30,000 nucleotides of DNA. Source: Chromera velia (lineage: Eukaryota; Sar; Chromeraceae). The stretch covers positions 138,832 through 168,831 of the forward strand of contig JAHBMJ010005745.1 of assembly GCA_018398765.1 (NCBI GenBank), read 5' to 3'. This document shows positions 1-11,634 of this stretch, in pieces; within the stretch, counting starts at the first letter, position 1; the number at the start of each line of letters is the position of its first letter. Under the pieces are notes generated by a model that did no database searches, had not been told where the DNA came from, and saw nothing but the letters and a program-made list of their open reading frames with translations. Position numbers and translations under genes: made by a program.

Positions 1-202
1 TGGTTCGCATATTGAACGCATCCTTGGGGGCAGGAGGAAGTCAGCGTGGGAGGGATCGACTCGGGAGTCTGTCTCTGTCTAAGTCCCTCTTTTCGTTCCT
101 GAAAGCCGCGTGTGCATTCCCTCTCTCTCTCCTTCCCCTCAATTCTTTGAAGTGCCTCCCTTCCGGTCTTCTTTCTTTTCCTTTCCTTTCCTTTGCATTC
201 AG
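1..202 (+). other. Probable intron of the PARP gene
   Basis: No PARP-like reading frame is visible here. The stretch is pyrimidine-rich on the plus strand from about 115 to 200 and ends in a good acceptor (CATTCAG at 196-202) just before the first recognisable PARP exon. It is best read as the 3' end of an intron whose upstream exon lies outside the window. Confidence 0.6.
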
Positions 203-2615
<2,413 letters not shown>

Positions 2616-2681
2616 GGGAATGACAAGCAAACAGACGCAATAGCCAGACAGAAAGAAAGACAGACAAGATGGATGGATGGA

Positions 2682-2725
<44 letters not shown>

Positions 2726-3485
2726 TCTGTCCACCCCTTCCTCCCTCCCTCCCTCCCTCCCTCCCTCCCCAAATCCCTTTATCTATTTATTTATTTTTCC
2801 TCCCTCCGCATTGTCATAGTTGAAGCAGGTCTAGGCCGAAAAAAGTCACTCTCCGGCCTTCTCTTCTATTCCCACTCTCACACAAAGGGGGAGACCGAGA
2901 GAGGGGGGAGAGAGGAAGTGAGGTAGACTGAGCAGGCACGTCTTGAAATCCACGGAGCAGAGGGGAAAAGTCGAAGTCAATGTTTCAATTAACCCGCCTC
3001 TCTACAATTCCCGCTCGCCCGACAGCCGCCGGCCTAGGTCAGACACTTGCGTGCGACCGTACTCTCTGTGTGTCTTCTCGTCCTGTCGTGGAGGACTCAC
3101 GGTCGGTCGGGTGAAGGGAGGGGCGCAATAGCAAAACGTGCAGAGAAGGAAAAGCTTCGGGGTGGTCCGTATTAGACTCTGTGATGTGCTCCGTCATTCA
3201 TCATGTAGCGCAGTTATGGATGTAGGGTTGGTTGTGCCGCGTCTCTGTCTGGACAGGTGTGGGGTTGCGCGGTGTTTATTTGCATTTCAGTGCATGATTG
3301 TAACCTGGCAGCTTTTGCATTCAAGCGCCTGTAACACACCCTGAATCGATCTTTTGCTAGATCTTTCGATTGATGGAACTGACTGGTAAAACTTTGCACT
3401 GCCGCTACAAATTATACCAAAATTAAAACTTAGGTAAAGGTTTCTTGATTCAATGCGAATTCTAAATATTTTAAACAGAATGCGA
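2616..3485. other. Intergenic region downstream of PARP
   Basis: It holds (CT)n, (GT)n and (CCCT)n arrays at 2680-2769 in the presumed 3' flank of PARP, then unique sequence with no ORF I can support. Local A+T content rises from about 3400 up to the LTR-like repeat. Confidence 0.6.
2680..2769 (+). repeat. Compound (CT)n-(GT)n-(CCCT)n microsatellite
   Basis: Three adjacent simple repeats lie about 65 bp after the PARP stop codon. Open frames across them are low-complexity artefacts. Confidence 0.92.
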
Positions 3486-3945
3486 TGTGGAGTCCTACCC
3501 TATGGCGCCGCCCTTTGAGCCTTCGCATGCGCCGTGACTGAGTGAGCCAGCGTGCCGCGCCACATTCCGCCGCCGCGCTTTGCTTCGTATGTGTCGCGCG
3601 CGTCGATCAAAGTCGTTGAAATCGAGTCTGACCTTCGTATTCAAGCATGCAACATGTCACTCGAGCAACGGATAGCATCGTTTGAGTCTGATGTCTGTTT
3701 GGCATAGATCGGGAGTCTGAGACTCTGAGAGAGAGGAACAGAGAGGAGTATAAGTAGAGATTGTACAATGATAGAATGAACCTAGCTGATTGGAATCCCA
3801 GATAGCTCTAGAGCTAAACCTTCTGTAAACTGCTGCTTGAATGAGTGTTGCTCATATTCCTTCTCTAGATCTTCCCTAAGGTTCTTATCCTCGCTTTACC
3901 TTCTGTCTGGACGCCATAAGGTGGCCGGACAGGAGGAACAAAGCA
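3486..3945 (+). repeat. Left 460-bp direct repeat (5' LTR candidate)
   Basis: It aligns without gaps to 6719-7178 at an offset of 3233 bp. I counted 17 differences, all transitions (about 96 percent identity). Most of them fall in the first 200 bp, a CpG-rich part. Confidence 0.9.
3749..3757 (+). promoter_or_regulatory. TATA-like box in left repeat
   Basis: TATAAGTAG lies in a purine-rich context and is conserved in the right repeat at 6982-6990. It is a plausible core promoter of the U3 region if these are LTRs. Function is inferred from position only. Confidence 0.35.
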
Positions 3946-6718
3946 TTGTGGTGAACGCTCAGCTCGATGAGTGTCGATTCTCATGTAGCTTCTGTGATGG
4001 AGACCAGATCTGTCCTTTTGTGCAACAGTTGGAAACCGATTGCAACGATACGGGCACGGTCAGGCAAACACCGTGAGTAGGGGAATTCAGCGTCCCCTTG
4101 TGTCCCAAGCTGCCTGGAATCCTCTTTCAGAGATCTCTTTTAAGTCTGATCCTAGACTTTGCCTTTGTCCTTGGGTGGAGAGCCCGAAGACGTTGGAGGT
4201 CGCCAAAGCTAATGGTGGAGACATTGCTTGGTGTTGCTTAGACTTTTGAGGAGCTTGACTTCATTGAGACCGCCGCCTACAAGCAGATCGCAATTCAAAC
4301 GGCCAGTAGAGTGCTTGTCTTATGCCTTTTGATTCTGTAACTGTCTCCGTCTTCCAGATGGGTGTCAGCTAATCACCTTCACTTGTCTTTGTTGTTGGTT
4401 GCTTGCTTGTCTGCGAGAAGCCGACCACCTTCATAGCCTGCAAACACCTCCAGCGTGTCTAGGTCTGTCTGGACTGGTCCTTCGACAGCGTCCAAACATA
4501 AGAAGACGCCCTTTGCCTCTTTATGTGTCTGCAATGCTACCATTTTCTTCCGAGAGAGAGCTTATCGTTTCTGGCTGTCCGGCTATCACGTAGATCATTC
4601 AATGAGTGGCGGTTCGATCGGGTGCGTGAGACTTTGCATGCATGTTAAACAGACAGAAGGGACAGGTGGCGGTGTACCATATAGAACAACGCAGTGACGG
4701 CTGGTGTGCCAGCCGGGGAAGGCCTTCTGCTCTGGGACCCCGATGCGGCGAGCCTGGAGTAGGAAGGAGGGGGAAGTAAGGAAGGGGTACAAAATGATAT
4801 CGAGCCTGCTCTCGACGGCAAGAGAGGCAGAAGGGTCGCGGCAGACCTACTGAGAGACAGAGTAGGGCACACGGCAGCTGCCACCTCATCTCTCGCCGGC
4901 GCCAGCAGAATTTTTAACAGGGATCGGGAAGGGCAAAGCGGGTCATGGGGGAAGGGGGTGAAAGCGGGGGACAAAGGGAAAGGGAAAGGGCAGGAAGAGG
5001 GGGTTCTTCAGGGTGGGGGGGGCAAATCGAATCGAGGCTGGCCGAAAGTATGCAAAGTAGTGGTAAGTAAAACGACCGTGACTGAGCATGACTGAAGCGT
5101 CTGCATGGAGCTGCCGGCCTTTTGCCCGGAGTTAAAGTTCATGTATCAAAAGGAGCAGCAAGGAGATGAAACGAGAGAGAAAGAAGAGACGAGATAGAGA
5201 GAAACCAGTGGGGCAGTCTGCAATGTGTCCGGTCCCTTCCCTCCCTCCCTTTATGCAGCTACTGACACGCGCGGAGTGTGTTTGTGCTCGACGAGACCGT
5301 TGAGTCCTTCTGTCGATAAGGACTCCAACTTGATTGCCTACCTCTACGTCAGCTACGTCTGAAAAGGGCAGAGGACTGCCTAATTGCCGCCGCCGTGCGC
5401 TTATACCTGTGCGTACCCGCGACTGCCTGTGACCACCCTTACGCCCCTGCACTGGACTTGGGGGGGGGATCATTGAGCCTAGGATTAAGCTCATTGTGAA
5501 GCTGAGCATCAAAGAGACGGACTCGACAACAACAAGCCGAGTGCCGCATGTGCCGCGCATTTGGAACTTCTGGAGCTCCTTTTGGAAGAGTGACCTTTCT
5601 TCTCTCTCGGCTTCTCTTCTTTGCGCGTAGCTTTGGAGTCAGACCCCTCATGTGGCTGAGAGCACGAGCGCACGAGGGGGCGCCTTCATTCGTTGTCTCC
5701 TTCTCGTTTCCCTCTACTGCTTTAAAACGTTTCGGGTTATTCCTGGCTTCTTCCTTTGAGCGAAAGAGACTGGAAGAGGCCAAGAAAAAATGAGTAGAGG
5801 AGGAGTAAAGAACGAATGAATCTTGAGAGAAAGAGAAAGAGATGTCTGTTTTAACAAGAAAAGAAGAAGAAGAAAAAAGAAAACGAGGGGATAGCCCATG
5901 CATGTCTCTTTGTGCCTTCTGTATCTTCTCCTTGCAGGGGGATGTCGGTGCTTTGGAAGCCCTCTGGGGTCTTTGGGTATCGCCTCTCCCCCTCGCAGCA
6001 CGGGAGTTGATGGGAGCCTTGGTGGAGCCAGCCGTCTCTGCACAAACATCTGCGTGGAGCCAGACGGTGTGCCACCAGGCGTCTCCCTCCGATAGGTCTG
6101 ACCGGGTGCCGTTCATTCGTTGATGTCTGTTCTTGTGTGTTCGGTCGATCTACGGTGTTGTTGATAACAGGCAAAGACGCGTATGCAGTCTTCAGGAAGG
6201 AAGTGAGATAGAAGAAAGAGGAAGAAGAGATGTGAATATATGATATTGGGTGTGAACATATGTGTGCGTGAGGCTTTTTGCTACTGTCCTCTGGTTTCTC
6301 CATCTCTTCACGTTTTGTTTGTACCTCTGTCTGCCCGTCTACTTTCATTCAGAAAAGAGAACTGGAAGGGGTTCTCTTACAGGCGTGCTGTTCTATCTAT
6401 TGCCCGCTTCCTTTCAGGAGGCCGGTCTGAGAAAGAGAGAAAGAAAGCAAGCTGTTCATTACAAGTCTGTTTATATTTGCACACGTAAATCCGATTGACT
6501 TGCGTCAATGGGAGGAAACTTTTCTGCTTTTTAGCTTTTGCATCTGGATATTTTCGACTACTTCCTTAAAGGTATTCTGTTGGTTGCATGGGTTTGCATT
6601 GCATCTGCATGGTTAATCGTATCCTTTTGCTCGCCTTTTTTTCCTTTCCACGCATGCTCGAATGTGTTTGGTTTTAATCACGAGGACGCGATTTTCTTGT
6701 CCGTGGCCGGGGGGGATC
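3946..6718 (+). other. Interior of the LTR-like unit, no recognisable retroviral-type gene
   Basis: Short plus-strand frames with protein-like composition exist, but none matches a family I recognise. Examples are 5464-5631 (contains IIEPRIKLIVKLSIKETD), and about 5939-6120, which follows an acceptor-like CTTGCAG and reads GDVGALEALWGLWVSPL. A minus-strand frame at 5439-6116 is long but rich in S, F and K runs and overlaps these. The interior also has a purine-rich stretch near 4730-5050 and GAA-rich sequence near 5860-5885. Confidence 0.4.
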
Positions 6719-7178
6719 TGTGGAGTCCTACCCTATGGCGCCGCCCTTTGAGCCTTCACATACGCCGTGACTGAATGAGCCAGCGTGCCACGCCACATTC
6801 CACTGCCGCGCTTTGCTTCGTACGTATCGCGCGCGTCGATCAAAGTCGTTGAAATCGAGTCTGACCTTCGTATTCAAGCATACAATATGTCACTTGAGCA
6901 ACGGATAGCATCGTTTGAGTCTGATGTCTGTTTGGCATAGATCGGGAGTCTGAGACTCTGAGAGAGAGGAACAGAGAGGAGTATAAGTAGAGATTGTACA
7001 ATGATAGAATGAACCTAGCTGATTGGAATCCCAGATAGCTCTAGAGCTAAACCTTCTATAAACTGCTGCCTGAATGAGTGTTGCTCACATTCCTTCTCTA
7101 GATCTTCCCTAAGGTTCTTATCCTTGCTTTATCTTCTGTCTGGACGCCATAAGGTGGCCGGACAGGAGGGACAAAGCA
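6719..7178 (+). repeat. Right 460-bp direct repeat (3' LTR candidate)
   Basis: It is the same length as 3486-3945 with no indels. Relative to the left copy, 13 of 17 changes read G to A or C to T and 4 read the reverse. It begins immediately after a G-rich run. Confidence 0.9.
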
Positions 7179-8144
7179 GTGACCAAACTTTTTCTTTGTG
7201 TGTGAATAGTCTGTTAGTTTTTAAATTTTTCTCAGGTTCAGAGAAAATGAATGCGTTTTTTTTTTATTTTAGTGTTTCTACTCGTGTTTCCCTTCATTTT
7301 TTTGTCATGTTTTCTCTTTTGAGGGGGGACGGGGGGTCTTTAAAGTTGGCTCCCTAGCACTTATGGCCATATCCTATATTTAAGCTACTATTTAAGTATG
7401 ATAGACAAAGCAGGATCACGATAATAGTGACGATATGACATGAAGGGCCCATAAACGATTTTCAGCTCGGAGATGTCACTCAGATGTGATCACTGGAAAG
7501 CTTTCTATTTAAGCTCTCCAATTTTTTTTAAAAGGTTTTTTCTTGTTTTATATGCTTGTATTAAATAGTACTAAACGCTTGCTGTCAAATGCTATAGGTC
7601 GAATGAGCCAGCTTGAGAGTAAGACAGTACTAAAACAGTATTATAGTAAGACTCAATATGAGCCTTGCTATAATAATAATTTCATAGTAATCGTAGTGGT
7701 GAGTCACTGCTGACTCACCTAGTCACTCACTACTATTAGTAGAGTAACTTAATCCAGGACTCAATTGGTTTTGTAGCTAAAACGTACACTGTTGTGGTTT
7801 TTCATTAGTAGGACCGCTCGACTACATTACACTGTGTTCAAGGCCACAGTTTCAGACCTGCGTACCAGTTTATCTAATTAACTTAATTTTCTGGTATTTT
7901 CTGGCGTTCGCCATGCACATCTCCTTCCACAATACATCTATGCACATCATTTCATACCAAACGTTGTCTGGGATCTGTTTTTATAAATTTATATGAGTAC
8001 CCTGCGGCCTTTCCTTTCCTAATGCAGGCTCACGCTCTTGCACTTCAACATTCTTCTCATCTGGACGGGTCCGTTTGAACTGTTTCTCTTGATTTCCTTT
8101 CGTTTAGGGTCCATTCTCCAAGGTTTGTTTTCAGCCTTTTGATT
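7179..8144. other. A+T-rich intergenic stretch with a small palindrome
   Basis: No gene is supported. A 9-bp perfect inverted repeat (GGTGAGTCA at 7698-7706 and TGACTCACC at 7711-7719) lies within a wider imperfect palindrome. Both arms contain TGAGTCA/TGACTCA, the AP-1/GCN4-type bZIP core, which may be chance. Confidence 0.5.
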
Positions 8145-8176
<32 letters not shown>

Positions 8177-8225
8177 GGCAGACAGACAGGCAGGCAGACA
8201 GACAGACAGACAGACAGACAGACAG
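8145..8225 (+). repeat. (GACA)n array
   Basis: About 20 units of GACA with a few GGCA variants. The long plus-strand frame that crosses it (repeated TDRQ) is an artefact of the array. Confidence 0.97.
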
Positions 8226-10148
8226 GGACCCGCACTGTATTGTTAGTGCTCACACCGACTCAGATACTCATACAAATCATTGGAAGCATGTCATTGAAAA
8301 AATGACATTAGGCAGACATAAAGATGGAAACGTGTGGCGATGCAGATGGAAGCGAAAGGAAGAGAGGGAGAGACAGACGGGTAGAAAAACAATCCAACGG
8401 ATGAGGAGATTGACACAGACAGAGGGAGAAAGGGAGTTCAGACAGCGTACGACAGTAAGTGGGAAGGCATGAAGCAAGCATACAGACAGCAAGAAGTAAG
8501 CACACACAAGCAACTCAATTCACTCATTGCTAGATCAGCCGATCAGATGGGATCTGACCGGACTACACACGCGCCAACAGCGTGCAACAACATATGCAGG
8601 CAGGCACTCAAATTGCACACAGAGCTGGAGGGAGGTAGACGGACCAGGTCTCGATAGACAATGCCTCGTTCGTCGAGTCCCTTGATGGGATGTGCAGGCA
8701 GCAAGAGATCCAACGCAGCTGCATGCACCAGGGAATCATGATCTAGATGCTTATGACATCATGTGAACCTGAGCAGAAGGCATGTGGGTTGCGTCGCCTA
8801 CTTTGACCCGCTACATGCATATCAGATCAATCTTCTTTCAAAACATGGCGGCCATAGCTGCACTTTAGGTTCCGACAGGCAAACTCACTTGAGAGAGGCT
8901 CAGAAAGGGTCCGTGACACGTCCATGTGAAGAGATTCGACCCCCCATACCGCATGATCTCTCTCCTGCAAGGATCGAACGCGGAAGCAGGGGGTCGGGGG
9001 AGATGAAGGAGTGCAACTACAGCTTGAGGCATAATGAGTGCGCTGAAACTGAGTCGAGAGTGGTTGTGTGCTCCATTCTCTATGCGCTGTAAGTTTCGAA
9101 AGCTGTGTTCGGACGTCGACGTGTCTGGACAGGCCTTTGAGGACAGAAAGGTGAATACATTCACACTTTAATACGAGCACCACCACTGAGCCGAAAAACC
9201 CCCTCCGAAGGACAATCTGTGACGCGGTGCTGGTGTCACAGCCACGACACTAAAAAAGTCATGTACAGTTGCATGATTGTTCTGTGACCGAGAGACAATG
9301 AATAAAGGGACAGAGAAGACAGTGCTTCCCGCACAGCAAACAACAACTGACAAGTACTCTCTGTCGAAGTTTGGTGTCCCGTCTGTGTCAGTTAGTACTT
9401 GAGATAAGTTGAATACGGGCACAGAGCGTGGTCGTCGGTCACGATAAGGTTCATCAGACTTACAGTGGTTGGCAAGGTATCAGCGCACAGCATCACTCGC
9501 AACTCTCGTGCGGTCCTTCAGGCTCTTTCGATGCAATTCTTCTTCGTTAGGGGCATCGACTTTAGGACAATAGCGACTCCTGTAACCCGAATTGTACTGT
9601 TCTAAACGAACCGGAGCCGACTGGCTCGTGCACGTCCAAGTCCCCGAGGAACATGCAGAGAGGTTTTCTCCATTACAAATCACCGTCTACGGTGTCAGGC
9701 AGAGCCAACGAAATACTGTTGTACGGCAGAGTCATTGTCCCTGTGCAAAGGTACTGAGAGTCAGTCTGGAATGCCGTTTTGACAGCCGTCAAGGTCCTGA
9801 CATAATCACACTGTATTCCTTCCACGAGAAACTGAGAAGATTCTTTGAAGGTGAAGTGCATTTCTTTCCTCGTTTTCTGGACCCACAGCTAGGCTGAGCT
9901 CTGTGGATTGCAGGGATGTGCGTTGTGAAGCACAAATCTCTCCCCAAAGCAACAGCTAGCCATGCACACACGTGGACAACACCAAGGGACAACGTGCACT
10001 CAACAGTTGCAACAGGCAATACGTTCATTTCTGTCTGTTGCACTATAGCGCTGTTGCAGTCAGTTTATAATCCATGCATGCCTGCATAGTACGTACGTAC
10101 GCGTACGTCTGTATACGCGTTTTTTTTTTTGCTTTTTTTTTTGCCGTG
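8226..10148. other. Intergenic region with no firm gene
   Basis: Several overlapping frames exist on both strands, but none has recognisable domains or a phase-consistent exon chain. The minus-strand series at 9168-10043 is listed separately. A T/G run at about 10120-10142 borders the first A repeat. Confidence 0.5.
9168..10043 (-). pseudogene. Possible broken minus-strand gene (overlapping ORFs)
   Basis: Four open minus-strand segments follow one another and overlap or nearly abut: 10043-9789, 9861-9673, 9683-9480 and 9422-9168. Each changes frame relative to the last. The segments are not low-complexity and contain a Cys-rich patch (near 9610-9680, with CSSGTWTCTSQS). This could be a decayed gene, a multi-intron gene whose splice sites I could not place, or chance. 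I do not recognise a family. Confidence 0.2.
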
Positions 10149-10550
10149 TCGCCTCGGGGGGCAGCTCAGCTCTGCTGAGATATCTGCTGAGATATCTGCT
10201 GAGATCAGCCGAGAGGCCCTGAGATCGCACGCACTCGCATAACGCATTTTTTCATTTTTGGGGGGGGAGGGTCGCTTCTATCTCCATCTGTCACAGTGTG
10301 TCGCCCGAATTCCAAAATGTGCTCCTCAAGCAACTCGCACGGAGCCGCGATTGCATATATGATAATCGCCTCGGGGGGCAGCTCAGCTCTGCTGAGATCA
10401 GCTGAGAGGCCCTGAGATCGCACACATCTGCATAAGGCATTTTTTCATTTTTGGGGGGGGGATTCGGTTCTGTCTCCATTATGGTCGGTGTCGCCCAAAT
10501 TCCAAAATATGCCCCTCAAGCAACTCGTACGGAGCGGTGATCGCATCATA
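10149..10550 (+). repeat. Repeat family A, locus 1 (two tandem units)
   Basis: Each unit starts TCGCCTCGGGGGGCAGCTC, has a palindromic core (CTCAGC-TCT-GCTGAG), then GAGGCCCTGAGATCGCAC, a T-run, a G-run and a tail with CCTCAAGCAACTCGCACGG. Units start at 10149 and 10366. The first is longer because the 12-mer CTGCTGAGATAT is repeated. The same family occurs at 20865-21170. Confidence 0.9.
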
Positions 10551-11022
10551 ATATTATATACTTCGCTCTTCATGATACGTGCCCCTCCAATATAACTCGC
10601 ACGGAGTTAATTACATATGTGTTCATGCGCGGTCCTGAAAAGCATATTTTGCATACGTTGCCGTGGCCCCCGCCATTTACCCATGTATGCATTGCAGACA
10701 AGACATGCCCAACATGCAATCAAATTATGGCCGACCCCTTAAATAGCCCCCCGAGGCACTCACCCAACTGGTTAGGTGTATCCCATTACTTCGTACATGC
10801 GTGCCCTTCAAGTAGTTAAGTCGCACAGAGTTACAAATGCATGCTCGCGCGGTCCCAAAAAGCATACTTCATGCACGTTGCCGTGGCCCCCGCCCTATGC
10901 ATGCATGCACCTGCACAAGACATGCCCAAGTCCCCGATGGTGTGCATCAATCAAATTTGTGGACCCCCTAAAGTGGCCCCCGAGGCACTCACCCAACTAG
11001 TTAGGTGTATCTCATATATACA
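10551..11022 (+). repeat. Repeat family B, locus 1 (two diverged tandem units)
   Basis: Each unit runs from TATACTTCGCTC or an equivalent through CTCGCACGGAGT, GTTGCCGTGGCCCCCGCC and AAGACATGCCC to CGAGGCACTCACCCAACT and GGTGTAT. The copies at about 10551-10789 and 10790-11022 are clearly related to 21300-21896 but more diverged from each other than the locus-2 units are. Confidence 0.88.
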
Positions 11023-11582
11023 CATACAAGATTGAACGCGCCACGGCCGGAACGCCGTAGCGCGCGGATTGTGTGCTTGACGGCATGCTGGGGAGGTGCG
11101 AGCAGGCCAAAAATTTCCTACTCCATATTCATACATATTCCTTCATATTCCTATGGAATCCTACCTCAAATTCCTTCATATTCTTGGTAAGTTGTAGGGT
11201 AATGTGGGCTAGGCTAGAGCTAGGGCTATAGTATGTAGGTATGTGTTTGATTTAGCTAATTTAATTATATTATGAAATTTATTAATTAATAAGCTTTCAA
11301 CTAACTTCAGACTTTTAACACCATATAGTATGTTTAGGCCGCATCAGACTTGTACTACTAGGCTAGTGGCTTTCCATGTTATACCATTTGATGAAGTCTA
11401 TCAGAAAACATAAAAGCGGGAATCAGACTGTAATAAAAATTATGAAATAAAAGGGATCGACCAAGTGTTACAGAGATGAAGGGCCAGCCCGGGTTTAGAG
11501 AATGATGACAGAGATACAAAAAGGTCGGGAAGAGACGGAGTTAGACTCGGAAGAACACACTTTTTCTCTCTCTCTCTCTCTT

Positions 11583-11634
<52 letters not shown>

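Larger units (their letters stand above)
3486..7178 (+). mobile_element. LTR-retroelement-like unit (direct repeats plus 2.8-kb interior)
   Basis: Two 460-bp direct repeats in the same orientation enclose 2773 bp. Each repeat starts TGTGGAGTCC and ends ACAAAGCA, the TG...CA ends expected of long terminal repeats. Each has a TATA-like TATAAGTAG about 265 bp in. A G-rich run (GGCCGGGGGGGATC, 6705-6718) sits directly before the right repeat, where a polypurine tract belongs. The interior is too short for a full gag-pol and no gag, protease, reverse transcriptase or integrase motif is recognisable, so it would be non-autonomous or decayed. The flanks (TGCGA left, GTGAC right) are not a clean target-site duplication. 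A tandem or dispersed non-LTR repeat remains possible. Orientation is inferred from the TATA-like box and the G-rich run. Confidence 0.6.

Noticed and set aside
5439-6116. 225-codon minus-strand ORF inside the LTR-like unit
   Set aside because: Ser/Phe/Lys-rich composition comes from purine/pyrimidine tracts, and there is no retroelement motif.
10149-11022. Could the tandem units be a CRISPR array
   Set aside because: Units are about 194 and 227 bp and fully repetitive, without short repeats separated by unique spacers, in a eukaryotic context.
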